Positions 24,513 to 34,300 are shown, counted from the stretch's first letter. The stretch: 47,590 nt of DNA from Fibrobacteria bacterium (GCA_015232855.1 JADFYW010000021.1:1-47590), one strand, 5' to 3'. Notes: generated by a model from the letters alone, not told the origin. Numbers and translations: made by a program.

Positions 24513-25181
24513 CTATTGTAATGTTTGGAGAGCTTTATCAAGTAGTCCCGCAGCTTGGCGAGCCTTACTTTTAAATATTTTTTCGGTTTCTGCTTCTTCA
24601 GCGCTGTCTTCGGCATTAAAATATCGCCTAAGCTGAGATGCGGCATAAAGTGAAACGTCAACAGCCCTAATCACGGTTTCGTGAGCAGATTTCATTTCAT
24701 CAGGAATATCCATGGATTTAAGTTTGGATTTATGCTGGCGAATTCCTCCCAGGTAATAGCTCGCTTTGTTTCTCTGTTCTTCATATTCTTCGTCCGAACT
24801 CATTTCGAGGTTGAAAACAGAAATATTGTAGTTCAGGCGCTTGACTTTCGTAACAAGATCCAGAGTAGTTTCTTTATAAGCTGAATTTTCTTTTGATGAA
24901 TTATTTCTTTCCAATGCATCTTGCCTGGCCATTTGAGCTTCTTCAATCTTTTCAAGTTTACTTTCCATTATTTTTTCTGCTTCATGGGCTAGCATACTAT
25001 TGCGATTCTGAGATAAGGCCATAACATGTTGGGTGATGCAGAAAGTGGTAATCGCAAGACAAATAAAGGCAAGCAAATAAGACAAGACAGTTTTTGCCGT
25101 ACCCCTGGAGTTGATCGCTCCAATAATTGCAACACAGCTAATCATTATCATAATGAGAGTAGGAGTGATTTCAGGATTCAT
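24513..25181 (-). CDS. Two-helix membrane protein with coiled-coil cytoplasmic/periplasmic domain (222 aa)
   Basis: Two N-terminal membrane helices (about 6-24 and 31-50) are followed by a long charged helical region (about 65-215) with heptad character (EAEKIMESKLEKIEEAQMAR, then LVTKVKRLNYNISVF). The topology resembles the stalk of methyl-accepting or chemoreceptor-type helical bundles, but there is no signalling tip. No family recognised. AAGGAG lies about 9 bases before the ATG, and the start overlaps the upstream CNNM/CorC gene by four bases. Likely co-expressed with it and with the 51-aa membrane protein. Confidence 0.7.
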   Translation of the reverse strand: MNPEITPTLIMIMISCVAIIGAINSRGTAKTVLSYLLAFICLAITTFCITQHVMALSQNRNSMLAHEAEKIMESKLEKIEEAQMARQDALERNNSSKENSAYKETTLDLVTKVKRLNYNISVFNLEMSSDEEYEEQRNKASYYLGGIRQHKSKLKSMDIPDEMKSAHETVIRAVDVSLYAASQLRRYFNAEDSAEEAETEKIFKSKARQAAGLLDKALQTLQ

Positions 25182-26455
25182 AAAGGGGCTCCTTTTCTTT
25201 TAATAAAAATCTTATTAATCCGATTCTGCTCGGCTTCGTCAATGTAAAATTTCCAGCCTTTAATCACAACCCAATCGCCTTTTTTTGGGATAGAACCGGT
25301 AATATCCATTATCATTCCTCCTACTGTAACAAAATCTCCACGAATTAGCTTTGATTTTAAGATTCTTTCCAGCACATCGGTTCGAACATCTGCATTAATC
25401 ATGAAACCCTCTGGTGTAACTGAAACGCCTGATTCAGATAGGTTATCAAGCCCGGAATCAGTATCAAAAAGAAAAGAAATGATATCTTTTTTTGAAATCA
25501 CCCCGGAATATGTTCCAAATTCATCAATAATTATCATAATGTCTTCATTTGGCCAGTTTTTATCCATTAATATCTGGAGCAGAGTCTCTGATGCGTTCAC
25601 TTCCGGGATAAATTTAGGGGAATGCATACTTTCGGCTACAATCCCTTTTTGAGAGCTGAGTAGGGCTTCATTTACATTAAAAATCCCATCAATTTTATCT
25701 GTTTTTCTGTTATAAACAGGTATTGAAAAAAAGTGTGTGTTTAACCCAAGATGCACCGCATGAGATACGGTATCCTGGGGGCGAACTGTTTTAACAAAAG
25801 AACGGTGAAGCATGATTTTTGAGAGGGAAATGTGCTTTAATTCAAGCACACGGGAAATGAGTTTCGATTCTTCTTTTGAAATATGTCCTTCTTTTTCTCC
25901 AAGTTCTGCAGCTACCTGAATATCTGCGTGTGTTGCCCCTTCTTCTTTATCTCCATAAATATTCCGAACTGCTGATATGATACTGTTGGCAATTGAAGTC
26001 ATAAAATACCGGATTTTTAGTTTGTCGATAGTATTATGAAACACAGAAAATGGAAATATGGTAATGCGAATAATGAGTAGAGGTTGCTTTAAAGCAAAAC
26101 TTTTTGGTAATATTTCTCCAAAAAATAGCGTGAAGGATGCAATGAGTAAGATTTTTGTGATAATTAACAAAGGTCCGCTAAGACCCCATGCATCAGTAAG
26201 GAAGGGGAATCTGTTCAGTATTCTCCCTGCCACCAATACCAGTAAAATGTTTACCATGTTGTTTCCCAGCAGCAGACTTGTTAATGCCTGTTCAGGGTGT
26301 TTGAGAAGGGATGCTGTTTTTTGCATCCAAATGCTGTTGGATTTTTGGAGGCTTAGGCAGTCAGTTTTTGAAAAAGAAAACAGAGCTGTTTCTGTTGAAG
26401 AAAAAAAGCCTGATAATAATATCAGGCTTGTTAGTGAAATCAGTTCAAGTATCAA
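25178..26455 (-). CDS. CNNM/CorC (HlyC/TlyC-type) membrane protein with CBS domains
   Basis: The sequence has the N-terminal CNNM transmembrane domain (about 1-180, opening LILLSGFFSSTETALFSFS), a CBS pair (about 205-330, MLHRSFVKTVRPQDTV, TDKIDGIFNVNEAL) and the C-terminal CorC/HlyC domain (about 345-420, VTVGGMIMDITGSIPKKGD). Family members are linked to magnesium or cobalt homeostasis; transport itself is disputed. The start reads TTG at 26455, without a good ribosome site. A terminator-like hairpin lies within codons 9-19 (see 26401-26429), so it may be attenuated from the ssb transcript. Its stop overlaps the next gene by four bases. Confidence 0.87.
   Translation of the reverse strand: MILELISLTSLILLSGFFSSTETALFSFSKTDCLSLQKSNSIWMQKTASLLKHPEQALTSLLLGNNMVNILLVLVAGRILNRFPFLTDAWGLSGPLLIITKILLIASFTLFFGEILPKSFALKQPLLIIRITIFPFSVFHNTIDKLKIRYFMTSIANSIISAVRNIYGDKEEGATHADIQVAAELGEKEGHISKEESKLISRVLELKHISLSKIMLHRSFVKTVRPQDTVSHAVHLGLNTHFFSIPVYNRKTDKIDGIFNVNEALLSSQKGIVAESMHSPKFIPEVNASETLLQILMDKNWPNEDIMIIIDEFGTYSGVISKKDIISFLFDTDSGLDNLSESGVSVTPEGFMINADVRTDVLERILKSKLIRGDFVTVGGMIMDITGSIPKKGDWVVIKGWKFYIDEAEQNRINKIFIKRKGAPL
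26401..26429 (-). terminator. Strong intrinsic terminator-like hairpin inside the 5' end of the CNNM/CorC gene
   Basis: On the minus strand, a perfect 10-bp stem (AAGCCTGATA / TATCAGGCTT) with a 4-base loop is followed by an uninterrupted run of seven T in total. It stands 39 bases after the ssb stop, where an ssb terminator would be expected, yet its bases encode the conserved LILLSGFF segment of the CNNM protein. Confidence 0.75.
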
Positions 26456-26467
26456 ACCGAACGGGAG

Positions 26468-26989
26468 TTAAAACGGTAAATCGTCATCTGCGGCTGGTGG
26501 CATGGCATCTAACCCCGTAGGATTGAGGTTCTTTTGCTGATAGGAATTCTGGCCTCCTCCCTGAGGAGCCTGGAAGTTTCCTTGTGGTGCACCATAAGGT
26601 TCTTGAGGTAAATTTGTATTCCCATAATCAGCGGAGTTATTATCCGTGTTTTGGTTACGTCCCCCAAGCATTTGCATATTATCGGCTACTATTTCGGTTG
26701 TGTAACGCTTTTGGCCGTTTTGATCATCCCAGGCACGGGTAGAAATTTTACCCTCGATAAAAACTGTAGAGCCTTTGCGAAGATATTTTTCGGCAATATC
26801 GGCAAGGCCTCTCCACATTACAATTCTGTGCCATTCTGTTTTGTCAACACGTTGGCCACCTTTGTCCGTATAGCTCTCATTGGTAGCTAAACTGAAATTG
26901 GCAACTTTCGCTCCAGAGGGGATTGTTCTTATTTCTGGATCTTTTCCTAAGTTTCCAATGATCATCGCTTTATTCAGAGACCCTGACAT
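26468..26989 (-). CDS. ssb: Single-stranded DNA-binding protein
   Basis: A typical bacterial SSB of 173 aa: the OB-fold domain (about 1-108) begins [17 protein letters not shown] and includes [17 protein letters not shown] and [20 protein letters not shown]; a flexible Asn/Gln/Gly/Pro-rich linker follows; and the acidic tip DDDLPF at the C-terminus is the protein-interaction peptide. It binds ssDNA in replication, repair and recombination. AAGGAAAA precedes the ATG. Divergent from the muramidase gene with 48 bases between starts. Confidence 0.96.
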   Translation of the reverse strand: MSGSLNKAMIIGNLGKDPEIRTIPSGAKVANFSLATNESYTDKGGQRVDKTEWHRIVMWRGLADIAEKYLRKGSTVFIEGKISTRAWDDQNGQKRYTTEIVADNMQMLGGRNQNTDNNSADYGNTNLPQEPYGAPQGNFQAPQGGGQNSYQQKNLNPTGLDAMPPAADDDLPF

Positions 26990-27037
26990 AACATTTTCCT
27001 TTACTCTACTCAGTTAAAAAAGGTTTTTAGTATCAAT

Positions 27038-28141
27038 ATGAAAAATAACAACCTTTCGGTAAAATTACCCATAGATATTTTAAAAGAACTGTGGCCGGGC
27101 TCTTTGAAGGGAGCTGGGATAGGTGCTTTGTTGCATCCGGCATCAATTTCTTCCACGATATTGCATAGTTTGGATATCTTAAAAAGTCATGATGGTACAC
27201 TATTTAACCTGAAATGTTTGTTTGGACCTCAACATGGATTTCTGGGGCAAACCCAGGATAATATGATTGAATGGCAGAATATGAAGCATGATGAGTTAAA
27301 CATACCAATTTACAGTTTGTATGGAGAACATCGTAGTCCTACAGACAAAATGCTTGATGGTCTGGAAGCTTTTCTGATTGATTTACAAGATGTGGGAGCT
27401 CGATATTATACCTTCATCTGGACTATGTTTTTATGCATGAAAGCCTGCGAAAAAAAGAATATTCCTGTTGTGGTGCTTGATCGTCCAAATCCAATCAATG
27501 CTATTACGGTTGAAGGCGATTTGCCTGACCCAAAATACCAATCTTTTGTGGGATTACATCCTATTCCCGCAAGACACGGAAAAACCATTGGACAGCTTGC
27601 CAGACAATTCAAGTCTGAATGTTTCCCTCATGTGGAGTTGGAAGTTTTGGAAATGAAGGGGTATCGTGATGATATGTGGTTTGAGGATACAGGTCTCCCT
27701 TGGGTAATGCCTTCTCCCAATATGCCAACTCCGGATACCGCTGTTGTTTATCCGGGAATGTGTCTTTTCGAAGGTACAAATATATCAGAAGGTCGGGGAA
27801 CTACACGTCCCTTTGAGTTGTTTGGGGCTCCTTTTATCGAAAGAGGTGTCTTTGTAAAGGCTCTGGACGCACTCGGGTTGCCTGGTGTGTATTTCAGAGA
27901 GACAAGCTTTCAGCCAACATTTCATAAATTTATGGGAGATTTATGTAATGGTGCGCAAATACATATAACGGACAGAGACCGTTTTTTGCCCTATCAGACA
28001 GGGGTAGAAATAATACGATTAATAAAAAAAATGTATACAGAAAAATTCGCCTGGAAAAAACCACCGTATGAATATGAATATGAAAAACTGCCTATCGAAG
28101 TGTTAATAGGCGGCCCGGTATCTCGTATTTTCCCGGATTAA
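27038..28141 (+). CDS. namZ: NamZ-type exo-beta-N-acetylmuramidase (DUF1343), C-terminally short
   Basis: DUF1343/GH171 family features run through the protein: LFGPQHGFLGQTQD, PIYSLYGEHRSPTDKMLDG, FLIDLQDVGARYYTFIWTM, VVLDRPNPINA, WVMPSPNMPTPDTAVVYPG and LFEGTNISEGRGTTRPFELF. NamZ removes MurNAc from the non-reducing end of peptidoglycan fragments, feeding cell-wall recycling. No signal peptide is visible, so a cytoplasmic form is likely. The family normally continues some 30-50 residues past the LPI-(D/E)-x-L-x-G motif; here the frame stops soon after (VSRIFPD), so the last helix appears lost. The stop is two bases before a MurU-like gene. Confidence 0.85.
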   Translation: MKNNNLSVKLPIDILKELWPGSLKGAGIGALLHPASISSTILHSLDILKSHDGTLFNLKCLFGPQHGFLGQTQDNMIEWQNMKHDELNIPIYSLYGEHRSPTDKMLDGLEAFLIDLQDVGARYYTFIWTMFLCMKACEKKNIPVVVLDRPNPINAITVEGDLPDPKYQSFVGLHPIPARHGKTIGQLARQFKSECFPHVELEVLEMKGYRDDMWFEDTGLPWVMPSPNMPTPDTAVVYPGMCLFEGTNISEGRGTTRPFELFGAPFIERGVFVKALDALGLPGVYFRETSFQPTFHKFMGDLCNGAQIHITDRDRFLPYQTGVEIIRLIKKMYTEKFAWKKPPYEYEYEKLPIEVLIGGPVSRIFPD

Positions 28142-28143
28142 AT

Positions 28144-29079
28144 ATGCGTCCTTCTCTGGCTGTTTTATTTCTTTGTGCGGGATTTGGAAAGCGTCTCGCG
28201 CCTTTAACGGAACATATTCCTAAGCCGTTATTGCCTTTTCTGGGGAGAACGGCTCTGGAAATAAACAAACAGAAAATTGATAAATTGAAAAAATACTTTA
28301 CCATAACAAAAATGGTATGTAATACACATCATCTGGCACCGCTGGTTGTCGATAGGGCCTGTAAACTGGGTATAGAACCGATTCATGAAAATGTTCTTCT
28401 TGGGACGGGAGGATGTATTAGTAATGCAATTGCTCATTTGGGAAGCCCTGATTATCTGCTTGTTCATAATGGGGATATTCTGCATACGGTTGATTTGCTC
28501 GCATTTTGCCATTCTGCTTTGCAGCATAAGGGACGAGTTGCAGGGCATCTGGTTGGTATATCTTTTGAAAAGGTCAATTCCCTCCTGGTAGATAAACGGG
28601 GAATATTGAAGGGAATAAAAAACTATTGGCCACAGGATAAATACGCCTGTAAGCCTGAGGGTGTATCGGGGGTGAAAGATGATAAAACCGGGCTCACGTA
28701 TTCCGGTATAGCGCTTTATCATAAGTCTTTTTTTAAATATTGTGAAAACCGCATCGCTGATATAAAACCATTTTGGGTAAAAGCTATAGAAGCGGGAGAA
28801 AAAATTGTGGTCCAGGATTATTCAGGTGTATCGTGGCATGATTTTGGAACACCACAGTCACTGTGGGATACCATGAAGTGGCGAATGGAAAAACAGGGGG
28901 AATATTCCTTTAATTACCCAAAATCGAAAAAATTAGCTTTTGTATCAAATGAGGGGGAGGTACAAAAAACGCCTGACAATTTATCGAACATTATCATTTA
29001 CGAAAAGCCTTCAGTTCCTCTTTATAAAGGTATGCATCATCAAATTATTGGAGAAAACTTTAAATGGGAAATCCAGTAA
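28144..29079 (+). CDS. Nucleotidyltransferase, MurU-like (311 aa)
   Basis: The N-terminal LFLCAGFGKRLAPLTEHIPKP is the sugar-nucleotidyltransferase signature; LLGTGGCISNAI and VHNGDIL (metal-binding Asp) follow. This layout and length match MurNAc-1-phosphate uridylyltransferase (MurU) and related mannose/glucose-1-phosphate enzymes. Adjacency to a NamZ-type muramidase two bases upstream favours a MurU-like role, turning recycled MurNAc-1-P into UDP-MurNAc, but no kinase (AmgK) gene is nearby, so the sugar is not certain. A C-terminal extension of about 60 residues after LWDTMKWRME has no clear assignment. Confidence 0.8.
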   Translation: MRPSLAVLFLCAGFGKRLAPLTEHIPKPLLPFLGRTALEINKQKIDKLKKYFTITKMVCNTHHLAPLVVDRACKLGIEPIHENVLLGTGGCISNAIAHLGSPDYLLVHNGDILHTVDLLAFCHSALQHKGRVAGHLVGISFEKVNSLLVDKRGILKGIKNYWPQDKYACKPEGVSGVKDDKTGLTYSGIALYHKSFFKYCENRIADIKPFWVKAIEAGEKIVVQDYSGVSWHDFGTPQSLWDTMKWRMEKQGEYSFNYPKSKKLAFVSNEGEVQKTPDNLSNIIIYEKPSVPLYKGMHHQIIGENFKWEIQ

Positions 29080-29384
29080 AAAAAGATGGATTGAAAAACA
29101 ATCAGAAACCAGAATTGAAGGGGTTGTTTTCTTAACATTGTGCCGTAAAAATCTCAAATTTGCCGAATACAGCGAAAAAATGAGGATTATCTATGCCCTG
29201 TTTTCCGATAATTTTGTTTTCGTTCTCTAAAAAAATATTCTTGAGTTACTGTGTTCATGAATATTTTGTGGAATAAAGCATAGATCTGCGAAATTAAGCA
29301 TGTTTTTTTAAATTCGTTTTCTGATAATTACTTGACCCTTTTTAAAAAAAAACTAACTTTATTATCCTAATAAGGAGGACTTTT
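29080..29384 (+). other. Intergenic stretch with no convincing gene
   Basis: A 23-codon frame from ATG 29064 (overlapping the previous stop) and some AT-rich sequence are visible; neither has a good ribosome site. The last 60 bases hold a weak promoter candidate and the strong ribosome-binding site of TIGR02147 copy 3 (AAGGAGG, 29372-29378). Confidence 0.6.
29332..29359 (+). promoter_or_regulatory. Weak promoter candidate for TIGR02147 copy 3
   Basis: TTGACC (29332-29337) and TAACTT (29354-29359), spaced by 16 bases, lie about 25 bases before the ribosome-binding site. The -10 is a poor match. Confidence 0.3.
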
Positions 29385-30218
29385 ATGGTTGATATATTTT
29401 CTTACCTGGATTATCGCGCCTTTCTCAAAGACATCTATGATGATAAAAAAAAGCAGGGTTGGCAGCTTTCCTATCGAACATTGGGAAAATTAGTTGGTTT
29501 TAATTCAGCTGGTTTTTTCACCAATATCATCAAGGGAAAAAGAGGAATATCATCGCAGATTGCAGGGAAGTTTGCAGAAGTATTCCGATTAAAGATTAAA
29601 GAACGCGAATATTTTGAATACCTTGTCCAGGCCGACCAGGCCAAAAATCAAACTCAGAAAAAGTATTATCTTGATAAAGCCATCGCTCTGAAAAAAATGA
29701 AGTTTAAAATTAAGGATGTTGGTACTCATCAATTTTATGAAAAGTGGTATTTTAGTACCATTCGTGAGTTACTTGGGTTTATGCCATTTAAAGGCGATTG
29801 CCGAACCCTTGCTAAAACACTTTATCCTTCAATAAAGCCAAGAGATGCCGAAAAATCAATTGAATTGCTAGAAAAACTTAAACTTATAAAAAAGAATAAA
29901 GAAGGATATTACGAACAGACGGATCCATTTATCACATCCGGTGATAAAATTACTTCAGCCAACCTTGCAAAGTTTCATATGGAAACAGCGGAGCTTGCTA
30001 TAAGGGCTACGGACAAGTGTCCGATAGATCAACGTAATATTTCTACACTTACTCTTGGGTTATCCAAAGAAGGGTATACAGAAATGGTGAATAAAATTAG
30101 AGATTTTCGCCAGGAATTAATGGAAATAGCCAAACGTGATAAAAAGAAAGCAAGAGTTTATCATGTTAATTTTCATGTATTTCCGCTCACTAAGCGAAAA
30201 AGATTTAAAGCAACCTGA
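29385..30218 (+). CDS. TIGR02147/DUF4423 family putative transcriptional regulator (copy 3, no lipoprotein partner)
   Basis: A 277-aa member with FSYLDYRAFLKDIYDDKKK at the N-terminus, HTH-like RTLGKLVGFNSAGFFTNII, EKWYFSTIRELLGF, SIELLEKLKLIKKNKEGYYE, the TSGD segment and the closing YHVNFHVFPLTK. It has the best ribosome site of the four (AAGGAGG, 6-base spacer). Unlike the other copies it is followed by a strong terminator, not a lipoprotein gene, so it is transcribed alone. It is very basic at the C-terminus. It might act on the neighbouring copy 4/lipoprotein pair or on a distant target. Confidence 0.9.
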   Translation: MVDIFSYLDYRAFLKDIYDDKKKQGWQLSYRTLGKLVGFNSAGFFTNIIKGKRGISSQIAGKFAEVFRLKIKEREYFEYLVQADQAKNQTQKKYYLDKAIALKKMKFKIKDVGTHQFYEKWYFSTIRELLGFMPFKGDCRTLAKTLYPSIKPRDAEKSIELLEKLKLIKKNKEGYYEQTDPFITSGDKITSANLAKFHMETAELAIRATDKCPIDQRNISTLTLGLSKEGYTEMVNKIRDFRQELMEIAKRDKKKARVYHVNFHVFPLTKRKRFKAT

Positions 30219-30240
30219 GATTATCTGTTTTAGGATTAGA

Positions 30241-30282
30241 AAGCTCTTTTTTTGTCGGTTGGCAAAAAAGAGCTTTTTTTTT
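30241..30282 (+). terminator. Strong intrinsic terminator after TIGR02147 copy 3
   Basis: Perfect 12-bp arms AAGCTCTTTTTT (30241-30252) and AAAAAAGAGCTT (30264-30275) enclose an 11-base loop, and the right arm runs into nine T. It starts 22 bases after the stop codon. Confidence 0.9.
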
Positions 30283-30480
30283 GCCCTTTTTCTTAAGTTT
30301 ATAGGATAAACCATTTGTGTGCATCAAATTTGTATCTAAATGCTGTATAAAGTGAGTAAAATTACCAGTAAACTATAAATTTGGCTACAAACAGCTCTTT
30401 TAACCGAGTCATTATGTTCTATAAAAAAGGCACAGGCAAGCTATTGTTTCTTACCTGATAATTGAGTATTCTATATCATT

Positions 30481-31308
30481 ATGAATATTAAAGAAGTAAA
30501 CCTGTTTGATTATGCTAATTACCGGGCTTTTTTAGCGGAATACCAAAAAAAGCGCCAGCAAAAAGAGAAATCCTTTTCAAAATCCGAATTTTGCAGACAG
30601 TTAGGTTTGCCAAACACCCGAAGTTTTTTTCAGGATGTGCTAAACAATAAAGCCATCTCGAAAAATTTTGTGGAGAGGTTTGTTCAGGTAATGGGTTTGG
30701 ATGTGTATGAGGCTCAATTTTTTAGAGTTCTTGTTCAGTTTAACCAATCAACCAATGAAGAGGAAAGAGAACTTCTTTTTGATCAGCTTATTTCTTTAAA
30801 CCGAACGCCAAAAAGTTTTGTAGATAAGAAGTCCTATGCTTATTATAAAAAATGGTATCATTCGGCAATTTTTTCCCTTGTTGATGTAATAGAAATAAAA
30901 GACGATTATAAAGCATTGGCTAAAAAACTTTATCCAACCATTACTACAAAGCAGGCCCGGGATTCAATCAAACTGATGAGTGATCTTGGGTTGATTGAGA
31001 AAGACGAAGAAGGGGTGTGGCGCGCAACAGACCGGGCTATTACCGCTGGGCCATATGTGCGTAATGAATTAGTGAAACAATATCAGCTACAATGCCTGGA
31101 TCTTGCTAAACAGATTATGCTTAATCAGTTAAAAAAGCCCCATAATATATCGACGATGACGGTAAGTATATCGGGAAAGGCTTATCAATTGATTGAGAAA
31201 AAGTTACAGAAATTTAAATCGGAAATCAGATCTATTGTCCATAAAGAAGGTGACCCTTCAGACCGGGTATATCAATTGAATATTCAATATTTTCCACAGT
31301 CTCAGTAA
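30481..31308 (+). CDS. TIGR02147/DUF4423 family putative transcriptional regulator (copy 4)
   Basis: This 275-aa copy shows FDYANYRAFLAEYQKKR, the HTH-like SEFCRQLGLPNTRSFFQDVL, KKWYHSAIFSLVDV, SIKLMSDLGLIEKDEEGVW, the TAGPY segment and the closing YQLNIQYFPQSQ. It is more diverged from copies 1-3 in its N-terminal half. No Shine-Dalgarno is visible before the ATG, which suggests low or unusual initiation. The 2012-aa lipoprotein gene begins 80 bases downstream, so the pairing with a modular lipoprotein holds, without the one-base overlap seen for copies 1 and 2. Confidence 0.88.
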   Translation: MNIKEVNLFDYANYRAFLAEYQKKRQQKEKSFSKSEFCRQLGLPNTRSFFQDVLNNKAISKNFVERFVQVMGLDVYEAQFFRVLVQFNQSTNEEERELLFDQLISLNRTPKSFVDKKSYAYYKKWYHSAIFSLVDVIEIKDDYKALAKKLYPTITTKQARDSIKLMSDLGLIEKDEEGVWRATDRAITAGPYVRNELVKQYQLQCLDLAKQIMLNQLKKPHNISTMTVSISGKAYQLIEKKLQKFKSEIRSIVHKEGDPSDRVYQLNIQYFPQSQ

Positions 31309-31388
31309 TATTTTTGAAATGTTCTGTGATAATGGAATAGTGCTAAATAAATTTAACAATGAGTTTTTTGCTTAAATAGGAACGCTAT

Positions 31389-34300
31389 ATGTACAAATTT
31401 TTTTTAAGTCTGGTAAGACAGTCCAAACTGTATATGCTTGCATTTGCAATAGCTGCAGTTGTATTTTTTACGGCTTGTACTAATTTACTGGAAACATCAG
31501 GAAATTCCACAGAAACAGAAAGTGGAGAATATGGCGAAGTATATGGCTCACTCATACTTAAAGACAGTTCTTTTGCTGAAGGGGCTGTTGTTGAAATCAT
31601 TTCTGTAGAAAGTGCGCTAGCTAAAGGCTCGGCGATTACTTCATTCTCTCCGGTTACTACTGATGATCTCGGCAGATTTTCTTTTCCTAAAGTTGATTGG
31701 GGTCATTATTCTCTGAAGGCCTATCTTCCTCCTTCTGAGGATAGCGGTGATACGCTGAAAGCGTTTATTCCTCACTTTGAATTAAAAGAGAAAAAACATG
31801 ATGTGGGAAAAAACATACTACTTCCACCGGGATATATTTCCGTAGAAGTTCTTATCGAAGGTGAAGCGAGGCGTGACATCATGTGTCATATTCCGGGAGT
31901 GACTCCCTTGTTTAGTTCTGACGCTTCCGGTGTGTGTTTTATCAATAATATCCCCCCGGGTACTTATACGGTATATTACAGTTACGATATGTATTTGCCG
32001 GGTACTTTATCTAATGTGGTGGTAACTTCCGGTGATACGGTTTCTTTTTTAGGGGAAACTTTGATACATGATCCTGCAGAAATACCTCCTGCTCCACTCA
32101 ATCTCACAGGCTATGCAAAAGAGGGCGTTGTATATCTGAATTGGCAGCAAGTTTTGGTAACTGATCTGGATGGCTACGTTATTTTACGGTCTGATAAAAA
32201 GAGCGATTTTTCTGAACAAATAAATATGGATAAATTGATAAGGGATACGGTATATGTTGATTCGTTGTTCAAAGAAGGAATGGATTGGGGAACAAAATCT
32301 TATCGCTATAATGTTATGGCCCAGGATACAAACAGGGATCAGAGTAGTAAATCGAATACGCTTATTGTGACTGTAGATCCACCAAATATTCCTGCGTTAC
32401 CTGCACCTTCTCCTGATTCTTCGGGCATATCTCTTTCACCGATTTTAACCTGGCTTTCGGTTACTTCTGAAGACGGAAAAAAAGTAACTTATGATGTATA
32501 TCTGGATACTGTTCCGGAACAACTGCACATATTAGTTGGGGGCCAATCCCGAAATTACATAGAAATTTCTAACCTTCTCGAAAACACTCAATATTTTTGG
32601 AGAGTGGTTGCGCATATTGGAGATGAAATAGTAGACGGAAGTGTATGGAGTTTTACCACTAAAGCGATGCCTTCGGGCAATTTTGCTCCTACTATGCCTT
32701 CTGGGCCTAATCCAGAGGATAAAGCAGTGGATAGAAATCCTGTAAATACGGTTCTCAACTGGAGTAGTGCTGATGAAGATAAAGATGATACGATCCGCTT
32801 TGATGTGTATTTGTCTACGGATTCTATTCCGGTTACTAAAGTTGCAAAGGGTCATCTTTTAACCACATTTACCCCTCCTGACCTGGGTAATAATACGACC
32901 TATTTTTGGCGAATAGTAGCTTCAGACGGTAAAGCCACCAAAGTGGGTCCGATCTGGAGTTTTTCCACGTTAGAAAATACAGATAATAGTTCTCCAGACA
33001 AGCCATCTAACCCTTCTCCTATTGAAGGTGCTCAGGAACAGGGACTCGTGATGTCCTTATCCTGGATTGGTGGTGATCCCGATACAGCCGATAATGTCAC
33101 TTATTCTGTTTACCTGGGGACTGAACCTGAACCTGTAAATAAGGAGGCGGAAGGTCTGTCTGCTACAAAATGGGATGTTTCAGGTTTGGAAGAAAATACG
33201 AAATACTATTGGAAAGTGGTTAGTACAGACGGTAAGACTAATGTGTCTGGTCCCATCTGGTATTTCACAACAAAAGCCTCAGAAGGTAATAAACCGCATA
33301 TCCCATCCAGTCCGTTGCCTGCAGATAGTAAAATTGATCAGGAATTATCTCTCACTTTGAGTTGGAAGGGGGGGGATCCCGATAGCGACGATACCGTAAG
33401 TTACAATATGGCATTTGGCACAAACTCCTCACAGCTTGCTAATGTGCCAAAAGTACTTCTCGAAACGGAATATGCGCTGACAGGATTGGAAGCAGCAACG
33501 ACGTATTATTGGCAGGTTACCGCGTCTGACGGGAAATCCACAGTGATTGGGCCCGTGTGGAGCTTTACCACAAAAGTTCCGCCACCTGAAAATAGTGCCC
33601 CTGAAATGCCACAGTTACACCTGCCTGCTGACAGCGGAAAAAACCTTGAAACTACAGTTACTCTTTTATGGTCCAAGGCGAATGATGTTGATGATGATGT
33701 AGTTCGCTATAATATACGTTTAAGTAAAACTTCTCCCCCAATCGCTTATTCAGATAGTAGTTATTTGGATACATCCCTTATCATTACGGGATTGACATCC
33801 GGAGCAACTTATTATTGGCAAGTGATCGCAAGTGATGGGAAAGAGTCCAGTAGCAGTGATGTGCAGATGTTTTCGGTGAAGGCTCCGGCAGTGGTTAATG
33901 CACCACCTCATAAGCCTACAAACCCGACACCATCAGATAAGAATGATAGTGTAAGCAGCAGTCTAACCCTGTCATGGAATGGAGGTGATCCTGATGCCGA
34001 TGATACCGTGTCCTATACGTTTTATTTAGATGAAAACAGTAACCCGACTACAAAACTGGAGACCATAACAAGTAAAACAAGTTATCAGGTATCTGATCTT
34101 AAAGAGAATACTACTTACTACTGGCGTATAGAAGCCAATGATGGTGAAGCTACAGCTCTTAGTGATATATGGAGATTTACTACATCTTTTGAAAAGAGAA
34201 TCCTGGCTTATTGGAATTTTAATGAAGGTTCAGGCACACAATTGCGGGATCAATCGGGCAATGGACATCATGCTACGCTAAACGGCCCTCAGTGGGTTGA

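Noticed and set aside
29064..29135. 23-codon ORF overlapping the MurU-like stop
   Set aside because: Very short, poor ribosome spacing; no supporting signal.
28940..29230. 96-codon plus-strand ORF overlapping the MurU-like gene end
   Set aside because: Mostly overlaps the real gene in another frame, with no ribosome site; the non-overlapping part is low-complexity AT-rich sequence.
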